From positions 1-39,696 of the forward strand of contig SVNO01000013.1 in the NCBI GenBank assembly GCA_015066845.1: a stretch of DNA of 39,696 bases, in the 5' to 3' direction. Under the pieces are notes generated by a model that was not told the origin of the DNA, ran no database searches, and was given only the letters and a program-made list of their open reading frames with translations. The position numbers and the translations under genes are program-made. This stretch comes from Ruminococcus sp. GTDB taxonomy: Bacteria; Bacillota; Clostridia; Oscillospirales; Ruminococcaceae. Positions 23,134-30,921 of this stretch are shown here, in pieces; the first letter of the stretch is position 1, and every line of letters begins with the position of its first letter.

Positions 23134-24650
23134 TATTCGATGGATGCCTCCGCATCCTTAATCAGCTCGCTCATGTCAAAGGAAAAATTCTTCTTGCCGC
23201 CGTTCTTCTTCGGAGCCGGCGCAGAGGATGCACCGAACATTGCAGCTGCATCCTCATCGGAGGGCTTTGCCATTTCCTCGAACATGGAGGATGCATCGCC
23301 AACCGGTGCTGCAGCTTCCTGTGCAGGTTCTTCAGCAGCGAATTTTGCTGCTGCTTCTTCAACCGGAACTTCTGCATTCATGATGGTTTCTTCTGCATCT
23401 GCTGCGGACTTTGTGGTTTCTTCCACACTCTCACGCGCATCTGCAATCACACCGCTTGCTTCGGAAATCTTTGCATCCATGGTCTTGGCAGCTTCTGCCA
23501 TCATGTCGCCAATTTCGCGGAAACGCTTCTCAATGCCGTCGATTTCGATGGACAGCATAGAACGAATGGTTGCAGTCAGCTGCTTTACGCGAGCTTCCTG
23601 CTCCACTGCTTCCTTCTTGATTTCAGCAGCCTCTGCCTCTGCCTTTGCTGTTGCGCCGCCCAGAATGCGGTCAGCTTCTTCATTTGCAGTTGCAGCTCTC
23701 TCGGTTGCATCATTAACAATGCGCTCAGCCTCTGCATTAGCGTCTGCAATGGTCTGCTCAGCCTGTGCATTTGCATCAGCAATGGTTGTTTCTGCCTGTG
23801 CATCTGCCTCGGATACGCGCTTGTCTGCGTATTCATCCGCTTCCGCAACCTTTTTATCAGCCTCAGCCTTTGCAGCAGCTTCCAGCTGCAGCGCGCTCTG
23901 CTGTGCCTGTGCGAAAATCGCACTCATATCAAAGCTCGGTGCGAAGCCTGTGGACTGGGAAGCCTTCTTCTCCAGCTCTGCAACCTTCTCATTGAGCTTT
24001 GCAATCTCTGTGTCCTTCTCTGCAATTGCAGCCTCCGCGTCAGCCTGTGCCTTCTTCACGTCAGCTCTTGCAGCTTCAAGCTGCTCGTTAAGCTTATCCA
24101 TCTCAGCAGTAAGCTCTTCGGAAACATTTGCATTGGACTTGAGCGCAGCATTCTCGGACTTCATGGATGCAACCTTGCTCTCCAGTGTGCCGATTTCGTT
24201 CTTGAGTGCAACGATTTCCTGCTGATAGCCGCGAACCTTGCTCTCATCCACGCTCTTCTTTGCCTGTGCAACCAGCTGCTTCATCTTCTGTTCATCCGCA
24301 CTTCTCGCCTGCTTTTCTGCATTCAGTGCGTTGAGCAGCTGTGCTGCCTTTTCTCTGTAGGAGGCTGCTTCATTCGCGCTTTGCTCAAAGCTTGCAGCCT
24401 TCTTTTCTGCTTCCGCAATTCTCTGGTCGCATTCAGCAACCTTCTTTTTTGCCTCGTCAAGATCGCGCTTGTAGGATTGCACCAGCTCGGATTCCGCCGG
24501 GTCAAGTTCTTCATCACGCTTTTTCAGTTCCGCTTCCAGTTCATAGATGCGGTCCTGCAATTCAGTAAGATACGTAATAACGGAATTTCTTTCAAAGCCG
24601 TCACGTAATTTCGTAGGTTTCAGCGAAGTCAGGTTAGATGACATATCCAT
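23133..24650 (-). CDS. large coiled-coil protein with 11-residue repeats
   Basis: 505 aa from ATG 24650 (AAGGAG upstream). An extension to 24752 would run through the promoter and is rejected. Residues 1-25 (SLKPTKLRDGFERNSVITYL) form a conserved-looking head similar in style to DivIVA-type heads. Residues about 28-230 are coiled coil. SFDMSAIF lies at about 239-246. Residues about 271-350 contain tandem 11-residue repeats of the form AxAxAExxIAD. An acidic linker follows, and SFDMSELIKD recurs at the very C terminus. No transmembrane helix or signal peptide is seen. It is probably a cytoplasmic scaffold or polar/division-associated protein, by analogy only; I do not recognise a named family. 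Confidence 0.8.
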   Translation of the reverse strand: MDMSSNLTSLKPTKLRDGFERNSVITYLTELQDRIYELEAELKKRDEELDPAESELVQSYKRDLDEAKKKVAECDQRIAEAEKKAASFEQSANEAASYREKAAQLLNALNAEKQARSADEQKMKQLVAQAKKSVDESKVRGYQQEIVALKNEIGTLESKVASMKSENAALKSNANVSEELTAEMDKLNEQLEAARADVKKAQADAEAAIAEKDTEIAKLNEKVAELEKKASQSTGFAPSFDMSAIFAQAQQSALQLEAAAKAEADKKVAEADEYADKRVSEADAQAETTIADANAQAEQTIADANAEAERIVNDATERAATANEEADRILGGATAKAEAEAAEIKKEAVEQEARVKQLTATIRSMLSIEIDGIEKRFREIGDMMAEAAKTMDAKISEASGVIADARESVEETTKSAADAEETIMNAEVPVEEAAAKFAAEEPAQEAAAPVGDASSMFEEMAKPSDEDAAAMFGASSAPAPKKNGGKKNFSFDMSELIKDAEASIE

Positions 24651-24723
24651 TGTTAAAGCTCTCCTTTGCTTACAGAAATGACTAAATTGTGAAGCAGACA
24701 TTTCTGTTTTCAGTATTGATTTC

Positions 24724-24752
24724 ATTATACCATATTTTTTCCTGACTTGCAA
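24724..24752 (-). promoter_or_regulatory. sigma-A promoter of the coiled-coil gene unit
   Basis: Minus strand: -35 TTGCAA (24752-24747), 17-nt spacer ending in TGG, -10 TATAAT (24729-24724), giving an extended TGGTATAAT. The start site would be near 24717, with a leader of about 67 nt. Confidence 0.85.
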
Positions 24753-24830
24753 TAGATTTTATGTACAATTCATCCAACATTTTTCGTGCAATCTGCCTAA
24801 AAAATATCACAATACGCTCCAAACCGGCAA

Positions 24831-24870
24831 ATAAAAAGGCTGATGCACCCTTTTTTCGGATACATCAGCC
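24831..24870 (-). terminator. ftsZ terminator
   Basis: GGCTGATG-type arms (24838-24850 and 24858-24870, 13 positions with G-U wobbles, 7-nt loop) are followed on the minus strand by TTTTTAT. T-rich sequence on the other side makes it possibly bidirectional. Confidence 0.85.
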
Positions 24871-24894
24871 GATTTTTTTCAATTGTAGGGGAAC

Positions 24895-26007
24895 TTACTT
24901 GCCGCCGAGAATCTCGAAGATGTCATCGAGGTCATCCATGTTCATGGAGGACTTCTGTGCCGGCTGACCGAAATTCATATCGCCGAGCATCGGGTTGTCA
25001 ATCGGAATCACGTTTTCCTCAGGAGCTTCCTCAACAGGCTTTGTTTCACCGTCTGCAAAATCAGCAGCAATCACAGTGATGGTCATTTCATCCTGCATTT
25101 CTTCCTTGAATGCTGCGCCGAAGATAAACTGTACGTCCGGAGCTGCAGCTTCTGTAATCATCTTGGATGCGGTATCTACATCGGAAGCGAGGGTATCCTC
25201 GGACATTGCGATGTTGATGAGCAGTCTTCTTGCACCTGCAATGGAAGTTTCCAGCAGCGGGCTGCTGATAACTGCCTTGGCAGCTTCGGTAGCCTTGTCC
25301 TTGCCTGCGCCATGACCAATTGCCATGTGTGCATAGCCTGCACCCTTCATCGTTGTGGAAACGTCTGCAAAGTCGAGGTTGATATAGCCTTCTTCAACAA
25401 TCAGGTCAGCGATGCTCTTAACACCGGTCTTGAGAATATCATCGGAAAGTGCGAAAGATTCCTTCATGGTCAGCGGCTTTTCCAGACCAACAAGCAGTCT
25501 TTCGTTCGGAATCACGATCAGGGAGTCCACATACTTCTTCAGCTCAGAAATACCGTTCTCAGCCTGTGCCATCTTCTGCTCACGCTCGAATGCGAACGGC
25601 TTTGTAACAACTGCAACTGTCAGGATGCCCATTTCCTGTGCAGCCTTTGCTACAACAGGAGCTGCGCCAGTACCGGTGCCGCCGCCCATGCCTGCGGTGA
25701 TGAATACCATGTCTGCGCCCTTGAGTGCAGCTGCGATTTCCTCGATATTCTCCTCAGCACTGTGCTTGCCAACTTCCGGCTTATTGCCCGCGCCTCTGCC
25801 CTTTGTCAGCTTTGCGCCAATCTGGATGCGTGTTGCAGCCTTGGAATTGTTCAGAGCCTTTGCGTCTGTATTGATCGTTACATACTCAATATCACTTACA
25901 CCAGAGTCAACCATGCAGTTGAGCGCGTTACCGCCGCCGCCGCCTACACCGATTACCTTAATATTAACCTCCGGGTCAAATGCTTCCTCATAGATGAAGT
26001 CCGTCAT
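24895..26007 (-). CDS. ftsZ: cell division GTPase FtsZ
   Basis: 370 aa. The tubulin signature GGGTGTG is at residues 108-114, with VGGGGGNA at about 21-28 and the T7 synergy loop NLDFADV in the middle of the protein. A flexible linker after about residue 315 leads to the tail MDDLDDIFEILGGK. The usual D-(I/L)-P-x-F-(L)-R peptide that binds FtsA and SepF is replaced by this acidic/hydrophobic IFEIL version. FtsZ polymerises at midcell in a GTP-dependent ring. It has its own promoter and terminator, with RBS TAGGAGG upstream of the ATG at 26007. ftsA, normally just upstream, is absent. Confidence 0.98.
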   Translation of the reverse strand: MTDFIYEEAFDPEVNIKVIGVGGGGGNALNCMVDSGVSDIEYVTINTDAKALNNSKAATRIQIGAKLTKGRGAGNKPEVGKHSAEENIEEIAAALKGADMVFITAGMGGGTGTGAAPVVAKAAQEMGILTVAVVTKPFAFEREQKMAQAENGISELKKYVDSLIVIPNERLLVGLEKPLTMKESFALSDDILKTGVKSIADLIVEEGYINLDFADVSTTMKGAGYAHMAIGHGAGKDKATEAAKAVISSPLLETSIAGARRLLINIAMSEDTLASDVDTASKMITEAAAPDVQFIFGAAFKEEMQDEMTITVIAADFADGETKPVEEAPEENVIPIDNPMLGDMNFGQPAQKSSMNMDDLDDIFEILGGK

Positions 26008-26081
26008 TATAGTTCCTCCTACCAGCTTTTATTTCCATGTAAAAACACTAAATATCTCACCAGATACCAATACACAGTATT

Positions 26082-26110
26082 ATTTTATCACATTCCGGTG
26101 AATTTTGCAA
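26082..26110 (-). promoter_or_regulatory. ftsZ promoter with upstream A-tracts
   Basis: Minus strand: -35 TTGCAA (26110-26105), 17-nt spacer, -10 TAAAAT (26087-26082). Three seven-A runs spaced 8-9 nt apart lie directly upstream (26113-26140), as in UP elements or intrinsically bent DNA. The start site would be near 26075, with a leader of about 68 nt. Confidence 0.75.
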
Positions 26111-26199
26111 GACTTTTTTTACTTTTTTTCTTTTTTTCCTATTCCCACAACTTGAGTCCGTGTTTTTCGTGCGAATTTAACAAATATGCACATAAACAT

Positions 26200-27075
26200 T
26201 TATTCGATTTGTGAGTTTTCTGTGACAAGCTCGCCCAATTCATTGGTCATCGCTTCCGTGATTTCCTCGACTGCTTCCTTACCAGCCTCAACATCCGCCT
26301 TGTTGCGGAACGAACACTGATTCGTGCCGATCATCATCATGTAACCCTCCTTATCCGGCGGCTGCTTGCTGATGATATGCTGGGCAAATGTAATTTTGTA
26401 CTCGATCTCATCCCATGTACCCATGTCGAAATCAATGCGGTTATCAAAATTCACCAGAATATTGTGCGCCTCTGACATATCCACGGACACAATGGGAACT
26501 TCCAGCTGCATTTCATTGATGATGTCCATGAACAGCTGGAGAATCCTGTTGTCACGTTCCTTTTCCGAGGTGATCCACTTGCCCACGGTCGGTTCATTGG
26601 GAGTATAGCCCTTGATGCTGACAAGTCCTTCCGGTGCATCCATGCTGTCCTCCAGAATCTTGCCGTACTTGCTGACGGTCAGCGTACCGAATTCATATTC
26701 GATGCTGTAGGTCGGCTCGCATTTTTTGACATCAATCACCAGCGTATCGGGGAACTGGCGGGAAATATTGATTTCCTCCACATAAATCAGACTATCCAGT
26801 GCCCGCTGTTCTGCCGCTTCAATATCCGTGCGCACCATGTTATCGCCTGCGGAAATGCCGGTTGCGGCGGCAATTTCCTCCGCGGTGTACATTTTCGCGT
26901 CACCGATTACCTGAATCTGCTGGATATTGAACATGACCGTCATGGACAGCGTGACGATCACGCCGACAGCCAGCACCACGACAACGAGCGCGTACATGGC
27001 AAAGCCGCGCCGCCTTCGTCTGGTCCGTCGATAATTCGTTTCGTGCGCCATGCTGGTTTTTTCTACATCTCTCAT
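26200..27075 (-). CDS. ftsQ: FtsQ/DivIB division protein
   Basis: 291 aa. A basic cytoplasmic N terminus (RRTRRRRRG) is followed by one transmembrane helix (about residues 25-47) and a POTRA domain (VMFNIQQIQVIGDAKMYTAE, EEINISRQFPDTLVIDVKK). The FtsQ beta domain and an acidic C-terminal tail come after. It acts in the FtsQLB/DivIB-FtsL-DivIC complex that activates septal peptidoglycan synthesis; ftsL is in the same cluster. The ATG at 27075 has GGGGAG five bases upstream. It is the last gene of the dcw unit before the separately transcribed ftsZ. Confidence 0.92.
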   Translation of the reverse strand: MRDVEKTSMAHETNYRRTRRRRRGFAMYALVVVVLAVGVIVTLSMTVMFNIQQIQVIGDAKMYTAEEIAAATGISAGDNMVRTDIEAAEQRALDSLIYVEEINISRQFPDTLVIDVKKCEPTYSIEYEFGTLTVSKYGKILEDSMDAPEGLVSIKGYTPNEPTVGKWITSEKERDNRILQLFMDIINEMQLEVPIVSVDMSEAHNILVNFDNRIDFDMGTWDEIEYKITFAQHIISKQPPDKEGYMMMIGTNQCSFRNKADVEAGKEAVEEITEAMTNELGELVTENSQIE

Positions 27076-27114
27076 AGCTTCTCCCCTTTTCTACTGCCGC
27101 ACCGCAGCGGTGCG

Positions 27115-28368
27115 CTACGTTCTGATAATCTCCGCGCCTACACTGCGCAGAACCTGTTCCGGACTGTCATAGCCGCGGTCAATATGATGAATTTCCGTGA
27201 TGACGGTTTCTCCGGCGGCACACAGTCCGGCAATGAGCATTGCCGCACCGCCGCGCAGGTCGGTTGCCTCCACAGCTGCACCGTGCAATTCCTGTACACC
27301 GTTGACGATGGCTGCGCGTCCGGCTGTACGGATATCCGCACCCATCCGGACAAGGGCATCGACATGCCGGAAACGGTTTTCAAAGATGGTTTCTTCAATT
27401 ACGCTTGTGCCCTTTGCACGGCAAAGTGCTGCCATGAGGATTGCCTGTGCGTCAGTCGGAAATCCCGGATAGGGCATGGTTTTGAGCGTCCGCACAGCAT
27501 ACAGGGGTGTGCCTGCATGAAAGCAGATGCTGTCTTCTCCGGTGCTGATGCGGCAGTTCATTTCCTCGAATACGGCAAGGATGCTCTCCATATCTGCCGG
27601 GCACACATGACGCAGCCGGAGCACACCGCCGACAGCCGCCGCTGCTGCAAGCCATGTGGCAGCTACAATGCGGTCGGGCATGATCGGGTATGTACAGCCA
27701 TGGAGCTGTGCAACACCCGAAACAGTGATAGTTCCCGTTCCCTCGCCGGCAATGACTGCACCGCAGCGGCGCAGGAATCTGGCAAGGTCAATGATTTCCG
27801 GTTCTCTTGCGGCATTGCTGATGGTCGTTTCCCCCTTTGCAGTCACTGCAGCAAGGAGGATATTTTCTGTCGCCCCGACGGACGGGAACTGTAAATGGAT
27901 TCTTGCACCATGCAGACCGACTGGGGTTGTACAGTGCAGGATGCCGTTTTCCTCGCGAATTTTCACGCCCATGCGCCGCAATGCCTGCAAATGCAGGTTG
28001 ATCGGGCGCGGCCCTAATTCACAGCCGCCGGGATAACCGAGGGTACAGCTGCCCATTCTGCCGAGAACTGCACCGAGGAAAATGATGGATGAACGCATTT
28101 CACACATGAACTGCTCCGGAATTTCGGAGGAATGCATTCCATGCGCATCGACCGTTACGATGTTGCCGCTGATACTGCACCGGCAGCCGAGGTTTGTCAG
28201 GATTTTGCAGGCGGCAAATACATCCGACAGGCGCGGACAATTTTCCAGACAGCTCGTGCCGTCACAGAGCAGCGCAGCCGCCGCGATGGGCAATGCGCTG
28301 TTTTTCGCGCCCTGCACGGAGATTTCTCCCTCCAGATGCCTGCCGCCCTGTATCACAAATTTCTGCAT
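27115..28368 (-). CDS. murA: UDP-N-acetylglucosamine 1-carboxyvinyltransferase MurA
   Basis: 417 aa from ATG 28368 (GGAG eight bases upstream); an in-frame GTG at 28377 sits on the RBS. GAKNSALP (Lys-Asn substrate pair) is near residue 21 and the catalytic-loop PGGCELGPRP carries the fosfomycin-target Cys. The domain is an EPSP-synthase-like inside-out barrel. It adds enolpyruvate from PEP to UDP-GlcNAc, the first committed peptidoglycan step. The cluster holds murA rather than murC or murB in this position. A GC-rich palindrome (27098-27114) touches its stop codon. Confidence 0.96.
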   Translation of the reverse strand: MQKFVIQGGRHLEGEISVQGAKNSALPIAAAALLCDGTSCLENCPRLSDVFAACKILTNLGCRCSISGNIVTVDAHGMHSSEIPEQFMCEMRSSIIFLGAVLGRMGSCTLGYPGGCELGPRPINLHLQALRRMGVKIREENGILHCTTPVGLHGARIHLQFPSVGATENILLAAVTAKGETTISNAAREPEIIDLARFLRRCGAVIAGEGTGTITVSGVAQLHGCTYPIMPDRIVAATWLAAAAAVGGVLRLRHVCPADMESILAVFEEMNCRISTGEDSICFHAGTPLYAVRTLKTMPYPGFPTDAQAILMAALCRAKGTSVIEETIFENRFRHVDALVRMGADIRTAGRAAIVNGVQELHGAAVEATDLRGGAAMLIAGLCAAGETVITEIHHIDRGYDSPEQVLRSVGAEIIRT

Positions 28369-28391
28369 ACACGCCACTCCTTTCTGTTTTC

Positions 28392-28421
28392 ATTCTATGA
28401 TAGAAAGGGAGTTTGGTGCAA
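28392..28421 (-). promoter_or_regulatory. possible internal promoter for murA-ftsQ
   Basis: Minus strand: TTGCAC (28421-28416), 18-nt spacer, TAGAAT (28397-28392), in the short gap after murG. The spacing is good but both boxes deviate from consensus, so this is tentative. Confidence 0.4.
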
Positions 28422-28428
28422 TGCGGTC

Positions 28429-29556
28429 TTATTTCTGTTTCTTCAGCAGATTCTCAATCACGCCCCAGATGCGCTCCTCGGTGTCATTGACCGCAAGGGA
28501 GGCTGCATTCTGTGCCATGCTCTGGAGCTTGGCACGGTCGCGGTACAATTCCTCAATCCGTGTAATGATGTCCTGTGCGGTGACATCCTTCTGTTCAATG
28601 ACAATCGCCGCGCCAGCCTTGCCGAGGACATTGGCATTGTGGAACTGGTGATTGCCGGTGACGATCGGGGACGGAATGAGAATGGAGGGCTTGCCGAGTG
28701 CTTCAAGCTCTGCAAGCACGGACGCACCCGACCGGCAGACCACAAGGTCAGCTGCCGCCATGCAGGTGTCCATGTCGTTGATGTACTCTGTCACACGGAT
28801 TCTGCCGTTCTGCATGGGGATGTTGTATTCCTGCATTTTCTGCGGGAAAGTATCCTTGCCCATGCCGCCGTAGCCGTGGATGTGGTTGATGGAAAGTCCT
28901 TTCGAGGTATGCCAGCGCAATACCTGTGCCATGGTATCGTTGATACAGCCTGCGCCAAGGCTTCCGCCGAACGAGAGGATGCAGAAACTATCGTCAAAGC
29001 CAAGCTCCGCCCTTGCCTGTGCACGGGTTTTCTGCTTCAGCTCTGCGCGGACAGGAAGTCCGGTGACGGTGTACTGCAAATCCTTGTCGAAATACTGCAA
29101 CGCCTCCTTGACGGTGAGCATCACATGGTCAACTTCCTTGGCAAGGAGCTTATTGGTAATGCCGGGGAAGGCGTTCTGCTCATGGATGGCAGTGGGAATG
29201 CCCATTTTTGCCGCCATGCGGATAATGGGGCCTGCCACATAGCCGCCCGTACCGATGGCAATATCGGGCTTGAATTCCTTGATAATGCGCTTGGCGCGTC
29301 TGCCGGAATTTGCCAGATACCAGACTGCCTTTGCATTGCGCCCGATGTTTTCAAGGGTAATCCTGCGCTGAAATCCTGCAACTTTAATCGGAGCAAGCTT
29401 GTAACCAGCCTGCGGTACAAGCTTTGCTTCCATGCCGTTGGGTGTACCTGCAAAAAGAAATTCCGCGTCGGGGCAATGTGCTTTGATGATGCCGGCTATT
29501 GCAAGGGCAGGATTGATATGTCCGCCCGTGCCGCCGCCTGCAAGTAGTACTTTCAT
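28429..29556 (-). CDS. murG: MurG, lipid II synthase
   Basis: 375 aa from ATG 29556 (AAAGGTGATATT upstream); an extension to 29577 starts with TTG and lacks an RBS. LLAGGGTGGHINPALAIA (residues 4-21) is the N-terminal glycine loop. GTGGYVAGP, EQNAFPGITNK, LSFGGSLGA and VVCRSGASVLAELEALGKPS follow as in the family. It transfers GlcNAc from UDP-GlcNAc to lipid I at the inner membrane face. It lies downstream of ftsW as in the standard dcw order. Confidence 0.97.
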   Translation of the reverse strand: MKVLLAGGGTGGHINPALAIAGIIKAHCPDAEFLFAGTPNGMEAKLVPQAGYKLAPIKVAGFQRRITLENIGRNAKAVWYLANSGRRAKRIIKEFKPDIAIGTGGYVAGPIIRMAAKMGIPTAIHEQNAFPGITNKLLAKEVDHVMLTVKEALQYFDKDLQYTVTGLPVRAELKQKTRAQARAELGFDDSFCILSFGGSLGAGCINDTMAQVLRWHTSKGLSINHIHGYGGMGKDTFPQKMQEYNIPMQNGRIRVTEYINDMDTCMAAADLVVCRSGASVLAELEALGKPSILIPSPIVTGNHQFHNANVLGKAGAAIVIEQKDVTAQDIITRIEELYRDRAKLQSMAQNAASLAVNDTEERIWGVIENLLKKQK

Positions 29557-29605
29557 AATATCACCTTTCTTGAGCAATGCCGCATTGTGTTATGCGTGTA
29601 TTGTC

Positions 29606-30859
29606 CTACGCATTCTGCCGGAACTCCGGTTCCGGTGCTGTCGGCTTGACTGCCGGCTTTGTGCGTTCATCGAGAATGTAACGCTGTCTTGAAACATTCA
29701 GTACAATGCCCATCTGCATCAGCTGCATGATGAGCGCAGTACCGCCATAGCTGAAGAACGGCAGGCTGATACCGGTATTCGGTACAAGACCGCTGACAAC
29801 TGCCATGTTGATAAATGCCTGTAAACCAATCTGAAGTGTAAAGCCGATGGTGATGAGCATTCCGAAACGGTCACGCGCTCTTGCGGCAATGTGGAAGCCC
29901 TGCACCACGAGCAGAACAAACAGCAGAATTACGGTAATTGCGCCAATCAGTCCCAGTTCCTCACAGACAACGGCAAATACAAAGTCGTTCTCCGCTTCGG
30001 GGAGGTAGAGGTATTTCTGGCGGGATTCGCCCAGTCCCAGTCCCAGAGGGCCGCCGGAACCGATGGCGATGAGGGATTGTCTTGCCTGCCATGTGACATC
30101 CAAATCCTCACTGTCAAACGGATGCAGCCATGTACTCAGACGCTCACCGAAATAGTCGTACTTTTCTACAACCGTCTTGTAAACCACAAGTGCCGCAGCC
30201 GCACCGACTGCCGTGATACCGGCAATGAACAGGTGCATGATCCGCGTACCGCCGATGAACATAAGCACCAGACCGATCATACAAATCAGCAAAGTACAGG
30301 AAAGATGGGGCTGCTGCATGAGGAGCAGCGCGATGACACCGAGCAGTGCCATAAAGGGGAACATGCCGATCGAAGCTTTGTGCATCCGGTCATAGTTTTT
30401 GTCGATCAGATAAGCAAACAGAATGACAATGGCAAATTTCGCCAGCTCCGATGGCTGGAAGGTCGTAAAGCCCAGATTGATCCATCGCTGACAGCCCGTT
30501 CCGAGATCCGTACCGATGAACAGGACGAGTATCAGCAGTACCACGCTGGAAACATAGGCAATCAGCGCGATCGGGCCGCGTTGGAAAATGCGGTAGTCAA
30601 GAAAGGACATGATGAACATGGCAACCAGTCCCACGCCGGCAAAAATGACCTGTCGGAATGCATAGAAGTAGCCGTCCTTTCCCTCATCAATGGCAATGGC
30701 ATAGCTTGCCGAAAACATCATCAGGATGCCAAGTCCGAGCAGGATCAGCACAACAACGATGAAGGTGACATCCGCGCTGCCAAGGCGCACCCGCCATTTC
30801 TTCATCTCCTGCTCCGATGCACGGCTGTTCGCCGTTTCTCTCCCTTTCGTCTGCGCCAT
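29606..30859 (-). CDS. ftsW: FtsW, SEDS septal peptidoglycan polymerase
   Basis: 417 aa from ATG 30859 (GGAGG six bases upstream). About ten transmembrane helices are seen. The SEDS blocks include GIDLGTGCQRWI-type (FIGTDLGTGCQRWINLG), FQPSELAKFA and the C-terminal ETGISLPFFSYGG-like NTGISLPFFSYGGTALI. FtsW polymerises lipid II into glycan strands at the septum in a complex with the PBP encoded upstream. Both ends are cytoplasmic; the N-terminal 35 residues are basic and hydrophilic. The RodA versus FtsW choice is made on context. Confidence 0.95.
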   Translation of the reverse strand: MAQTKGRETANSRASEQEMKKWRVRLGSADVTFIVVVLILLGLGILMMFSASYAIAIDEGKDGYFYAFRQVIFAGVGLVAMFIMSFLDYRIFQRGPIALIAYVSSVVLLILVLFIGTDLGTGCQRWINLGFTTFQPSELAKFAIVILFAYLIDKNYDRMHKASIGMFPFMALLGVIALLLMQQPHLSCTLLICMIGLVLMFIGGTRIMHLFIAGITAVGAAAALVVYKTVVEKYDYFGERLSTWLHPFDSEDLDVTWQARQSLIAIGSGGPLGLGLGESRQKYLYLPEAENDFVFAVVCEELGLIGAITVILLFVLLVVQGFHIAARARDRFGMLITIGFTLQIGLQAFINMAVVSGLVPNTGISLPFFSYGGTALIMQLMQMGIVLNVSRQRYILDERTKPAVKPTAPEPEFRQNA

Positions 30860-30921
30860 GCTGCGCCTCCTTCTCATTTAAAATGTACGCTCTGTTCGTT
30901 TCTCCGGCTGAGAAATCCTTG

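Noticed and set aside
22507-24225. 572-aa plus-strand open frame, Ser/Ala-rich
   Set aside because: It is the reverse complement of the Ala/Glu-rich coiled-coil gene and the fumarase beta gene; the composition is explained by antisense reading of repeats.
24651-24752. N-terminal extension of the coiled-coil protein
   Set aside because: The region contains the promoter and leader, and the ATG at 24650 has its own RBS.
27098-27114. GC palindrome between murA and ftsQ as a terminator
   Set aside because: The perfect repeat leaves a one-base loop and no T run follows, so strong termination is unlikely.
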